From Phycisphaerae bacterium (lineage in GTDB: Bacteria > Planctomycetota > Phycisphaerae > JAAYCJ01): DNA of 8,890 nt. The stretch's first letter is position 1. Each line of letters starts with the position of its first letter. The DNA is taken from contig JAAZAW010000340.1 in the NCBI GenBank assembly GCA_012514125.1, positions 1-8,890 of the forward strand. Direction: 5' to 3'. Of the stretch, positions 1-6,229 are shown in pieces. The notes below the pieces were generated by a model. The model ran no database searches. It worked only from the letters and a program-made list of their open reading frames with translations, and was not told the origin of the DNA. The position numbers and the translations under genes were made by a program.

Positions 1-46
1 GGAAAAATACATTTTGTACGAAATGGAGGGGGAAAACAGGCTCTGG

Positions 47-68
47 ACTTTGGGCTTTGGGCTTTGGG
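47..68 (+). repeat. Heptamer tandem, three copies of RCTTTGG
   Basis: Three consecutive 7-base units are visible: ACTTTGG (47-53), GCTTTGG (54-60) and GCTTTGG (61-67). The same word, CTTTGGG, recurs once in the loop of the hairpin at 219-237. A related two-copy tandem, ACTTTTG when read on the minus strand, lies at 3847-3860 before rnr. Both tandems are in non-coding DNA, which suggests a dispersed short repeat family, although two loci are a small sample. Confidence 0.75.
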
Positions 69-198
69 AAGAGCGGTCTGTGGCCGAGGGGGAAATGGGG
101 AAAGATGGTGGATGAAATCGGATTGTAATCACGTTTTTGTTAGAAGTCATGGGAAGGTTCCGGAAAAGAGTGGCGGAAAAGGTTTAGATTTTAAGAAT

Positions 199-216
199 GA
201 GCCGGGAGTGCGGCTC
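199..216 (+). other. Perfect 6-bp hairpin GAGCCG / CGGCTC
   Basis: The arms GAGCCG (199-204) and CGGCTC (211-216) pair perfectly around the six-base loop GGAGTG. It coincides with the B12-box-like word described in the leader entry. The next hairpin begins three bases later, so the two probably form one structured RNA segment. Confidence 0.5.
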
Positions 217-218
217 TG

Positions 219-237
219 GGAAGCTTTGGGGGCTTCC
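219..237 (+). terminator. Hairpin GGAAGC / GCTTCC, possible terminator
   Basis: The arms GGAAGC (219-224) and GCTTCC (232-237) pair perfectly around a seven-base G-rich loop. The next bases are A+T only (TTAATATAAATATAA) but lack a true T run. It could be a weak intrinsic terminator for a transcript from the left, or the expression platform of the leader described above. The stem would also form on the minus strand. Confidence 0.3.
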
Positions 238-346
238 TTAATATAAATATAACATATTTTTTATGAAAATGCAAATTTTTGGTCGATTTTTTATGGAGGT
301 GTGTGGGCGGGGAAATTTTATAAAGGAATTCTTTTTCCTGTTTGTA

Positions 347-352
347 TATAAT
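347..352 (+). promoter_or_regulatory. Possible -10 box (TATAAT) for the radical SAM gene
   Basis: A perfect TATAAT lies in AT-rich sequence about 112 bases before the radical SAM start. I see no good TTGACA-like hexamer at the usual 16-18 base distance. If active, transcription would begin near 359 and give a leader of about 105 bases containing the hairpin at 394-423. Confidence 0.3.
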
Positions 353-393
353 GGGATATTTGAAATTGGAAATGTACTGGGTAAAGAGGTCCT

Positions 394-431
394 GGAAACG
401 GCTTTTTGGAAAAGTTCGCTTCCTTATTTTT
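394..431 (+). terminator. Long imperfect hairpin with T-rich tail in the leader of the radical SAM gene
   Basis: GGAAACG (394-400) pairs with CGCTTCC (417-423) with one mismatch. Inside it, CTTTT (402-406) pairs with AAAAG (410-414) around TGG. The sequence TTATTTTT follows (424-431). This shape fits an intrinsic terminator or attenuator. Being only 34 bases before the ATG at 465, it would either end an upstream transcript or act as a switch in the gene's own leader. Confidence 0.35.
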
Positions 432-464
432 CTCCCACCGCATATATGAAAGCTTGATTTTTCG

Positions 465-1952
465 ATGAAAATTTTATTTGTTTATCCGAAGTATCCGGAC
501 ACATTCTGGAGTTATAAGCACGCACTTCGTTTTGTATCTAAAAAAGCCGCCATTCCTCCGCTGGGATTGTTGACCGTAGCTGCCATGGTTCCCGATGCCT
601 GGGAAAAAAGGCTGGTCGATCTCAATACGAGCAAACTTAGTAATGAACAGATTAAGTGGGCGGACATGGTTTTTATCAGTGCCATGATCGTACAAAAACC
701 CAGCGTTCAGGAAGTTATTTCCCGATGTAAAGCATTGGGCAAAACCATCGTTGCCGGTGGTCCCGCTTTTACCGCCCAGCCCGAACAATATCCGGATGTG
801 ACACATCTGGTTCTTAATGAAGCGGAAGTTACCTTGCCGATGTTCCTGAGTGATCTCGCGCAGGGCAAGGCGAAGGCGGTGTACACGTCGCAGGACAAAC
901 CGGCATTGCATCAAACGCCTGTTCCGCTTTGGTCCCTGATTCGTCTCAAGGACTATGCGGTCATTCCCGTGCAATATTCTCGCGGGTGTCCATTCAATTG
1001 TGAGTTCTGCGATATTATCATTATGTATGGTCGAACGCCGAGGACCAAAACGCCCTCGCAGTTGATCGCTGAACTTCAATCGCTTTATGATGTGGGTTGG
1101 CGGGGAGATGTTTTTATTGTCGATGACAACTTTATCGGGAATAAAGTAACCGTCAAGAAAATGCTGCCGGTACTGATTGAATGGCAGAAAGAACGGGGCA
1201 TACCGTTTAATCTGCTCACCGAAGCAAGCGTTAATCTCGCCGACGATGAAGAGTTGATGACACTGATGAACCAGGCCAATTTTCAGAACGTTTTTCTGGG
1301 AAGTGAAACGCCCGATATGAACGGATTGAAGGAATGCGGCAAGACGCAGAACGCCTCCCGGAATTTATCCGATTCGGTCAAGACCATCCAGCAGCACGGG
1401 ATGCAGGTGATGGGTGGGTTTATCATCGGTTTTGATACGGATAACGAGACTATTTTTCAAAACCAGATCGATTTCATCCAGCAGACCGGAATCGTCACGG
1501 CCATGGTGGGATTGCTCAATGCCTTGCCGCATACACCCCTGTGGCATCGGCTCAATGAACAGGGACGATTGCTCAAAGAAAGCACCGGCGAAAACACTGA
1601 CGGCACGTTGAATTTTTCACCACTCATGGGAGAGAAAAAGTTGGTCGCCGGGTATCGGAAGGTGCTTGGGACGATTTACTCGAATAAATATTATTATCGC
1701 CGAATCAACACCTTCATGCGTAACTATAAGCCCAATAACACCAAGCGGATGCCCAAGCGGGAAGAAGTCTTTGCCTTTTTCCGCAGCATGTGGCATATCG
1801 GGATTTTATCACGGGCAAGATTTTCTTACTGGAACCTGGTTATTCGAACCTTTATTTCCAAACGAAAGGCTTTTCCTGTAGCCATAGAGATGGCTATCGC
1901 CGGTCATCATTTTCGGCGGATCACCAAACAATTATTAACGGCGAGTGTTTGA
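465..1952 (+). CDS. B12-binding-type radical SAM protein, DUF4070-like
   Basis: This 495-residue protein is probably an iron-sulfur enzyme that uses S-adenosylmethionine for radical chemistry; its substrate is unknown. The N-terminal part (about 1-150) has the fold signature of B12-binding radical SAM proteins, beginning MKILFVYPKYPD and including the PPLGLLTVAA stretch (31-40). I see no DxHxxG cobalamin-ligand motif, so any cobalamin would be bound without that histidine. The cluster motif is CxxxCxxC at C175, C179 and C182, preceded by SRG. The SAM-domain features FIVDDNF (217-223) and LGSETPD (278-284) follow. The C-terminal roughly 150 residues are basic and aromatic, as in the DUF4070 family, which also includes hopanoid C-2 methylase HpnP. 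The N-terminus does not look like HpnP to me, so I do not assign that name. The start is the first ATG giving the canonical N-terminus, although no strong ribosome binding site precedes it. The gene stands alone, convergent with acpS. Confidence 0.88.
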   Translation: MKILFVYPKYPDTFWSYKHALRFVSKKAAIPPLGLLTVAAMVPDAWEKRLVDLNTSKLSNEQIKWADMVFISAMIVQKPSVQEVISRCKALGKTIVAGGPAFTAQPEQYPDVTHLVLNEAEVTLPMFLSDLAQGKAKAVYTSQDKPALHQTPVPLWSLIRLKDYAVIPVQYSRGCPFNCEFCDIIIMYGRTPRTKTPSQLIAELQSLYDVGWRGDVFIVDDNFIGNKVTVKKMLPVLIEWQKERGIPFNLLTEASVNLADDEELMTLMNQANFQNVFLGSETPDMNGLKECGKTQNASRNLSDSVKTIQQHGMQVMGGFIIGFDTDNETIFQNQIDFIQQTGIVTAMVGLLNALPHTPLWHRLNEQGRLLKESTGENTDGTLNFSPLMGEKKLVAGYRKVLGTIYSNKYYYRRINTFMRNYKPNNTKRMPKREEVFAFFRSMWHIGILSRARFSYWNLVIRTFISKRKAFPVAIEMAIAGHHFRRITKQLLTASV

Positions 1953-1999
1953 GGAAATCTTTCAGGCCGCATCACGACGCAACGACGTATGCTCTTTGT

Positions 2000-2383
2000 T
2001 TATCCTACACCAATGGCGGAGGCGGAGGCGTAGTGCTGGGTGTGACTGATCGAAAGGAGGAGCCGGCGGATTCCCAGTTTTTCACAGATTGCCTGGGTTT
2101 CACCGGAAACAAACACCTTTGGCTGACCTGATGGATCTCGGACGATGTCCATATCCGTCCACGCGATCTTATCCCGCCAGCCCGTTCCGATGACTTTTAA
2201 AATGGCTTCCTTGGCGGCAAATCTGCCTGCGAGATGTTCCCATTTGCGTTTTCGGGGCAAACAGTATGCGCGTTCGTTTTCTGTGAAAATGCGTTCAAGA
2301 AACCGCTCGCCGTATCGTTCGGCAAGTTTTTTGATACGTTCGCATTCTACTATATCGACACCGTGACCGATGATTTCACTCAT
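2000..2383 (-). CDS. acpS: Holo-[acyl-carrier-protein] synthase
   Basis: AcpS moves 4'-phosphopantetheine from coenzyme A to the conserved serine of apo-acyl carrier protein in the cytoplasm, activating it for fatty acid synthesis. The 127-residue product has the family's usual size. It shows GHGVDIVE near the start, with Mg-binding D10, then FTENERAYC (33-41), AGRFAAKEA (52-60) with Mg-binding E59, and SISHT (111-115) near the end. I chose the ATG at 2383 over an in-frame start 45 bases upstream because it gives the canonical AcpS N-terminus. This start overlaps the end of the upstream metallophosphoesterase gene by eight bases (ATGAGTGA), so the two are probably translationally coupled. Only a weak GGAT-type ribosome binding site is visible. 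It is the last gene of the minus-strand ylbF-like, metallophosphoesterase, acpS operon. Confidence 0.93.
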   Translation of the reverse strand: MSEIIGHGVDIVECERIKKLAERYGERFLERIFTENERAYCLPRKRKWEHLAGRFAAKEAILKVIGTGWRDKIAWTDMDIVRDPSGQPKVFVSGETQAICEKLGIRRLLLSISHTQHYASASAIGVG

Positions 2384-3401
2384 AGTTATCCAATCCGTCG
2401 GCAATGAAACAAAAACCGATGCAGCCAAACCCTGCCAATAAAATAGCGAACATCAGGCACGGAAAATAATCAAAGAAGCTGTAAAAAATATCTCTGGCTC
2501 CGGGCCGATCTTCTTTGGCAACGGTTTGGGTGTCGGTCAGATCAAATTGGTCCAGTAAAGAATTATCGTTGGCGTTATAAACGGACACGCTGACGTTATA
2601 ATCGTCATCGACGTCCACAATCAGGTAGTTAAATACTTCAGCGGGCACACCGCCTGAGCCGGTGATGATTTGATGAACATTATCTTTCATCCAATGATCG
2701 TAAAGATGTTCATGGCCACAGAAATAAATCTTAACGTTGTTTTCCGTAAGAATTTTCCAGAAGAGATCCCGACGTTCGGGCCGTGTGTCGAGTGATGAAC
2801 CGATGTGGCGTCCCGCGGGAAACGCGGGATCGTGGCCATAGACAAATATCACGGGTTGTTCCGTCGCGGCGAGGTCTTTTGCGAGCCAGGTGGTATTCAC
2901 GGCGTGGAATCCGGGAAATGTAGCAGCGGAGGTATTGACGGCAACGAAACGGCAAGGTCCGATATCGAAGGAATAGGTGGTTTTCTTCTCGTTTCGGGGG
3001 CCGTTATCGGGTAATTCCGGAAACGCGCTTTGCCAGATATCGAGATAATGGTTCATATTGATTTGATCGTGATTGCCGGGAACCGGATATACTTTTAAGC
3101 CCAGGAAATTCGATTCGTACCACGGGGCGGCGATCAATCGCCAGGTCAAGAAGTCCTTGAGCATCTGGTCGTTGTCTTTGGTGCCGTGTATCAGATCACC
3201 GGTCAGGAGGACAAATTGCACTGGGGGATCCGCGGCTAATACCAGATTGACGATTTTGCTGAAACCTTCGCTTACCGCCAGATTGCCGGTACCCTGGGTA
3301 TCGCCCACCACGGCGAAACGGATTGATTCGGCATTGCCGATCGCTGAGCATAGACTTAAACTCAGGACAATCACGAGGCAATGAAGTTTTTTCGAGGTCA
3401 T
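2376..3401 (-). CDS. Exported, membrane-anchored calcineurin-like metallophosphoesterase
   Basis: The 341-residue protein is a binuclear-metal phosphoesterase of the calcineurin-like superfamily with unknown substrate. All metal-site blocks are present: GDTQ (33-36), GDLIHG (68-73), GNHD (109-112), GHDP (189-192) and GHEH (229-232). Residues 1-24 form a signal peptide (basic start, hydrophobic core, GNA before the likely cut). C18 does not sit in a good lipobox because the residue before it is Leu. A second hydrophobic segment (about 313-334) near the C-terminus should anchor the protein, leaving a tail of seven or so residues. The catalytic domain is therefore expected outside the cytoplasmic membrane. 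I chose the ATG at 3401 rather than one 45 bases upstream because GGAGA lies six bases before it and it begins the signal peptide. It lies between the ylbF-like gene and acpS. Its own stop overlaps the acpS start. Confidence 0.88.
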   Translation of the reverse strand: MTSKKLHCLVIVLSLSLCSAIGNAESIRFAVVGDTQGTGNLAVSEGFSKIVNLVLAADPPVQFVLLTGDLIHGTKDNDQMLKDFLTWRLIAAPWYESNFLGLKVYPVPGNHDQINMNHYLDIWQSAFPELPDNGPRNEKKTTYSFDIGPCRFVAVNTSAATFPGFHAVNTTWLAKDLAATEQPVIFVYGHDPAFPAGRHIGSSLDTRPERRDLFWKILTENNVKIYFCGHEHLYDHWMKDNVHQIITGSGGVPAEVFNYLIVDVDDDYNVSVSVYNANDNSLLDQFDLTDTQTVAKEDRPGARDIFYSFFDYFPCLMFAILLAGFGCIGFCFIADGLDNYE

Positions 3402-3407
3402 TTCGGT

Positions 3408-3412
3408 TCTCC
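3408..3412 (-). promoter_or_regulatory. Ribosome binding site of the metallophosphoesterase gene
   Basis: Read on the minus strand, GGAGA lies six bases before the ATG at 3401. This decides between that start and an in-frame ATG at 3446, which would add 15 residues ahead of the signal peptide. Confidence 0.6.
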
Positions 3413-3418
3413 AGATTG

Positions 3419-3426
3419 CCCCCCCC
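3419..3426 (-). repeat. Homopolymer of eight G upstream of the metallophosphoesterase
   Basis: The plus strand reads eight C in a row, so the transcript has G8 starting about 18 bases before the chosen ATG. Such tracts are prone to slippage. Here a length change would alter only the untranslated spacer, unless translation began at the upstream ATG at 3446. Confidence 0.7.
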
Positions 3427-3454
3427 AAGGTTAATCTTCCATCCAACGAGTCGT

Positions 3455-3793
3455 TTATTCTCCTAACGAAGGCGATGCCTTTAAAAATTGTTCGTTGACC
3501 TGCCGAAGCAAATTGAGATATTCCATTTGGGTCTGCATCCAGAGTTTGATCGTTGTGTTGGCTGCGATTTTAGTCTGAATGTCGGCGAGTTTTCGTTTGT
3601 CTTCCGGTTCGATGGGGCGGCCTTGTTGTTCTTTTTGGCCGATGGTCATGGCGGCTTGTTCGTAGTCTTGAATTAATTGTCGCGCAGCAGGATCGGCGTC
3701 GAGTTGGCTCTTGACGGCCAGGTATTTTTTTCCAACGGAATGCTCCGCCATCGCTTCGCCCAATTGCTGAGCCAATTCCAGAATCTTTTCCAT
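3455..3793 (-). CDS. YlbF/YmcA-family protein
   Basis: This 112-residue cytoplasmic protein is predicted to be almost entirely helical, typical of the YlbF/YmcA (former DUF964) family. Recognisable features are the starting helix MEKILELAQQLGEAM, the segment KSQLDADPAARQLIQDYEQA (about 28-47) and a Q/N-rich C-terminal helix ending in FLKASPSLGE. In Bacillus subtilis, YlbF and YmcA form a complex with YaaT that influences RNase Y-dependent mRNA processing. Whether this protein does the same here is inference. The start at 3793 is supported by AGGA about seven bases upstream on the minus strand. It is the first gene of the operon leading to the metallophosphoesterase and acpS, with a 53-base gap after it. 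It is transcribed divergently from rnr. Confidence 0.8.
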   Translation of the reverse strand: MEKILELAQQLGEAMAEHSVGKKYLAVKSQLDADPAARQLIQDYEQAAMTIGQKEQQGRPIEPEDKRKLADIQTKIAANTTIKLWMQTQMEYLNLLRQVNEQFLKASPSLGE

Positions 3794-3822
3794 AAATAGT
3801 TCCTTTGTAAAATAATAATGGT

Positions 3823-3828
3823 ATTATA
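3823..3828 (-). promoter_or_regulatory. Possible -10 box (TATAAT) for the ylbF-like operon
   Basis: Read on the minus strand, a perfect TATAAT sits 29 bases before the ylbF-like start, which would give a leader of about 20 bases. The best upstream match to a -35 box is TTGATC (3849-3844) at a short 15-base spacing. A closer match, TTGACT (3856-3851), is 22 bases away, which is too far. On the plus strand the overlapping TATTAT or TATAAA could serve rnr, so the two genes may share this promoter region. Confidence 0.35.
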
Positions 3829-3846
3829 AACGATAAACGAAGTGAT

Positions 3847-3860
3847 CAAAAGTCAAAAGT
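3847..3860 (-). repeat. Heptamer tandem, two copies of ACTTTTG
   Basis: On the minus strand the unit ACTTTTG occurs twice in a row; on the plus strand this is CAAAAGT twice. It resembles the RCTTTGG tandem at 47-68 and likewise lies in an intergenic region, here between the divergent ylbF-like gene and rnr. Confidence 0.6.
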
Positions 3861-3892
3861 CGAAGATCGACGATCATTGCCGGGGAAAAAAG

Positions 3893-6217
3893 ATGAGTAA
3901 AGTTAAAAAGACAGTCACCGAACCTGCAAGTTCCGGCGCCGCCGGTGCGACACCGAAACGTTTGCAATGCAAAATTCTTTCAGGCGTATCGCTTTGCGGT
4001 TATGAACCGATGGAATGGCAACAGCTTGCCGATTGGCTAGGTGTTCGCAAGAGCGAATTCGAACAATTCAAGCACGAAGTCGATGAGCTCCATCGCAGCG
4101 GTCGATTGATCATCGGCGAGGACAAGACCCTTCGTCTGCCCGGGCGCGAGGGTACGATTGTGGGCATCTTTCGTCAAAATTCGCGTGGTTTCGGGTTCGT
4201 TGTTTCTTCGGACACGAGTATTACCGAAGATCTTTACATTCCCGCACAAGCTACTCAAGGGGCTGTCACCGGTGATATGGTCCAAGCCCGCATTGCCCGC
4301 CGACGAGTCAAAGGCAAGATGCGAACCTATGGTCGCATCGAACGAATTCTTACACGCGGGAAAAATAAATTCATCGGTACGCTCACCAAAGCAGCCAAAC
4401 ACTGGATGGTGGAAACGGACGGCAGAGTCATTCAGAAACCCATTATCGTCGATGATGTCTCCGCCAAGGGCGTCCGGACGGGCGACCGTGTGGTGGTTCA
4501 GATGACCGAATATCCTGTCGAAGGTCAAATGCCGCGAGGTGTGATTCTGAGAGTGCTTGGTCCCGCGGGCGAACCCGATGTCGAGCTTCAAGCCGTCATC
4601 GAAGAATTCGACCTGCCGCAGGAATTTCCCGAAACCGTTCTGGACCATCTTGAAATCATTATCGACGAGTTTAACTCGAACGTCGGTAAGATGCTCACCA
4701 TGGGCCATATGCCCGACGGCCGGCTCGATCTGCGGGACAAACTCATCATTACCATCGACCCCGCCACCGCGCGGGATTTCGACGACGCCATTTCGATCGA
4801 CGTTCTCGACGACGGCTATGAACTTGGCGTTCATATCGCGGACGTCTCCGCGTTTATTCCTGAAGACTCGCCTCTGGACCAGGAAGCCCGATATCGCGGC
4901 AACAGTGTCTACCTGCCGCGAAAGGTCCTGCCGATGATCCCCGAAGCTTTGAGCAACGGTCTGTGCAGTTTGCAGCAGGACCAGAATCGCCTTACGCAAA
5001 GCGCCTTTATTCGGTTCGACCCCCAAGGGCGGGTACAAAGCTCCCGAGTTGCTCAGAGTGTCATTCGCTCGACTCAACGGCTTACCTATGAACAAGCCAC
5101 CGCAATCTTGGAAGGACAGCATGATCATCTGCCGAAAAAGGTTGTCGATCTGATCCTGACGGCGGAAAAACTCGCCCGGGCGATCTACGCCAGGCGCGAC
5201 ACCGAAGGAATGCTGCACCTTGATCTGCCGGAAGTCGAGCTGGAGTATGACGAGAAAGGTCAGCTCGTCGATGCCCATCCCGCCGATACGAGTTTTTCTC
5301 ATACCATTATCGAAATGTTCATGGTCGAAGCCAACGAAGCCGTCGCCAGACTGCTGGATTCTTACAATATTCCATTTCTGCGGCGTATTCATCCGGACCC
5401 CTCAAAAGAAGCCTTTGAGCAACTAAGCGAATTTCTACGCATGCTCGGTCATCGCGTTCCGAAAGAACCCAACCGAAACGATCTTCAAGAACTTATCAAT
5501 CGTGTCGAAGGCAAACCCGAAAGTTTCGCCGTCAGTTACGCTGTCCTGCGTTCACTCCAGCGGGCGGAATATTCACCGAAAAAAATAGGTCATTTCGCAT
5601 TGGCGAGCACTCATTATTGTCATTTCACCTCTCCGATACGGCGTTATCCCGACCTGACGATCCATCGGCTTTTAAATTTTCATTTCGAAGGCAAACTCAA
5701 AAAACTTGTGATGGAACTTCGCCAGGGTCAAAAGGTCCTTGACGAACTGGGGCAATATTGTTCAACCACCGAACGACGCGCCGAAGACGCTGAACGCCAG
5801 ATTACGGAAACCCTGATTCTGGAACTTTTAAAAGAGCAGATCGGCCAACATTATGAAGGTGTCGTCACCGGTATCAGCGGTCTGGGGCCATTCGTGCAAT
5901 TGCCCAAATACATGATCGAAGGTCTGATTCCCATCAACGAACTTGGTGAGGACTGGTGGGAGGTCAATCAGGACGGCGGCTACATCCTGGGCCAGCGAAG
6001 CGGGAAACGTTTCAAGATCGGCGATCCGCTCAAGGTCGCCATCGTCAGTGCCGACCCTGTGAGCCGACGTCTGAACCTCACCCTTGTCGAAGCCCCCGCA
6101 GCCGGGGCACCTATCAAAAAAGGGAAATATAAAAAAAGCAAAAAAACCGCTCGAACTTTACGTTCGGCAGGGAAGAAAGGTAACGGGAAAAAATCGAAAA
6201 ACGGCAGAAAACGTTGA
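3893..6217 (+). CDS. rnr: Ribonuclease R (3'-5' exoribonuclease)
   Basis: RNase R degrades structured RNA from the 3' end to nucleoside monophosphates in the cytoplasm. The 774-residue product has the full domain order. A winged-helix segment (about 20-83) comes first, then cold-shock-type RNA-binding domains (about 83-222, including GTIVGIFRQNSRGFGFV). The RNB catalytic domain follows with DPATARDFDDAIS (289-301), whose aspartates bind Mg, and HFTSPIRRYPDL (577-588). An S1 domain (about 653-733) and a lysine-rich tail (about 742-774) complete it. I chose the ATG at 3893 because GGGGAA precedes it by five bases. An in-frame GTG at 3842 would add 17 residues encoded partly by the heptamer repeat. 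The tail is encoded by several runs of six or seven A. The gene is divergent from the ylbF-like gene and ends 12 bases from a convergent gene, with no clear terminator between them. Confidence 0.95.
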   Translation: MSKVKKTVTEPASSGAAGATPKRLQCKILSGVSLCGYEPMEWQQLADWLGVRKSEFEQFKHEVDELHRSGRLIIGEDKTLRLPGREGTIVGIFRQNSRGFGFVVSSDTSITEDLYIPAQATQGAVTGDMVQARIARRRVKGKMRTYGRIERILTRGKNKFIGTLTKAAKHWMVETDGRVIQKPIIVDDVSAKGVRTGDRVVVQMTEYPVEGQMPRGVILRVLGPAGEPDVELQAVIEEFDLPQEFPETVLDHLEIIIDEFNSNVGKMLTMGHMPDGRLDLRDKLIITIDPATARDFDDAISIDVLDDGYELGVHIADVSAFIPEDSPLDQEARYRGNSVYLPRKVLPMIPEALSNGLCSLQQDQNRLTQSAFIRFDPQGRVQSSRVAQSVIRSTQRLTYEQATAILEGQHDHLPKKVVDLILTAEKLARAIYARRDTEGMLHLDLPEVELEYDEKGQLVDAHPADTSFSHTIIEMFMVEANEAVARLLDSYNIPFLRRIHPDPSKEAFEQLSEFLRMLGHRVPKEPNRNDLQELINRVEGKPESFAVSYAVLRSLQRAEYSPKKIGHFALASTHYCHFTSPIRRYPDLTIHRLLNFHFEGKLKKLVMELRQGQKVLDELGQYCSTTERRAEDAERQITETLILELLKEQIGQHYEGVVTGISGLGPFVQLPKYMIEGLIPINELGEDWWEVNQDGGYILGQRSGKRFKIGDPLKVAIVSADPVSRRLNLTLVEAPAAGAPIKKGKYKKSKKTARTLRSAGKKGNGKKSKNGRKR

Positions 6218-6229
6218 CCTTGCGGTTCA

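Larger units (their letters stand above)
71..237 (+). promoter_or_regulatory. Candidate structured RNA leader, weakly cobalamin-riboswitch-like
   Basis: Several short words occur in the order expected for a cobalamin riboswitch. GGGGAA (97-102) is followed by GGTGG (107-111) and GAAATC (114-119). TGTAATCACG (124-133) recalls the ACTGTAA segment, and AAGTCATGGGAAGG (144-157) recalls the GGGAAG/AAGTCA region. AGCCGGGAGTGCGGC (200-214) matches a B12-box-like AGCCGGGAGACCGGC at 13 of 15 bases. Against this, the conserved CCCGC segment before ACTGTAA is absent, and the box has TGC where ACC is expected. The downstream gene encodes a B12-binding-type radical SAM protein, which makes such control plausible. 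The element could instead be a degenerate copy, another structured RNA, or chance. Confidence is low. Confidence 0.2.
1..464. other. Gene-free, purine-rich upstream region
   Basis: No open frame here looks like a real protein. The two short plus-strand frames (64-246 and 263-457) give compositionally odd peptides with no recognisable domain and no good ribosome binding site. The first 240 bases are strikingly rich in G and poor in C on the plus strand, followed by an AT-rich patch around 238-290. The region contains a heptamer tandem, two adjacent perfect-stem hairpins, a TATAAT hexamer and a third hairpin with a T-rich tail, each listed separately. Its likely role is a regulatory or transcribed leader of the radical SAM gene that starts at 465, or a small noncoding RNA. 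A gene ending just left of the window cannot be excluded. Confidence 0.6.

Noticed and set aside
64..457. Two short plus-strand reading frames (60 and 64 residues)
   Set aside because: The peptides have odd composition and no family resemblance, the starts lack good ribosome binding sites, and the region looks like structured non-coding sequence.
474..1079. A 201-residue minus-strand frame opposite the radical SAM gene
   Set aside because: It lies antisense to the B12-binding and cluster-motif region and looks like a shadow.
1953..1999. A terminator between the convergent radical SAM and acpS genes
   Set aside because: Only a four-base GCAT/ATGC pairing is visible, with no T run on either strand.
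2384..2428. A 15-residue upstream extension of AcpS
   Set aside because: The extra residues do not occur in the family, and the internal ATG gives the canonical N-terminus.
2000..3401. A functional pairing of the metallophosphoesterase with AcpS as an acyl carrier protein on/off switch
   Set aside because: The phosphoesterase has a signal peptide and should act outside the cytoplasm, where acyl carrier protein is not found.
3842..3892. A GTG start for rnr 51 bases upstream
   Set aside because: It has no clear ribosome binding site and would make the heptamer repeat coding; the ATG at 3893 has a GGGGAA five bases before it.
4037..5392. A 451-residue minus-strand reading frame inside rnr
   Set aside because: It is antisense to the conserved RNB domain of RNase R and shows no domain of its own; the rnr frame fully explains the conservation.
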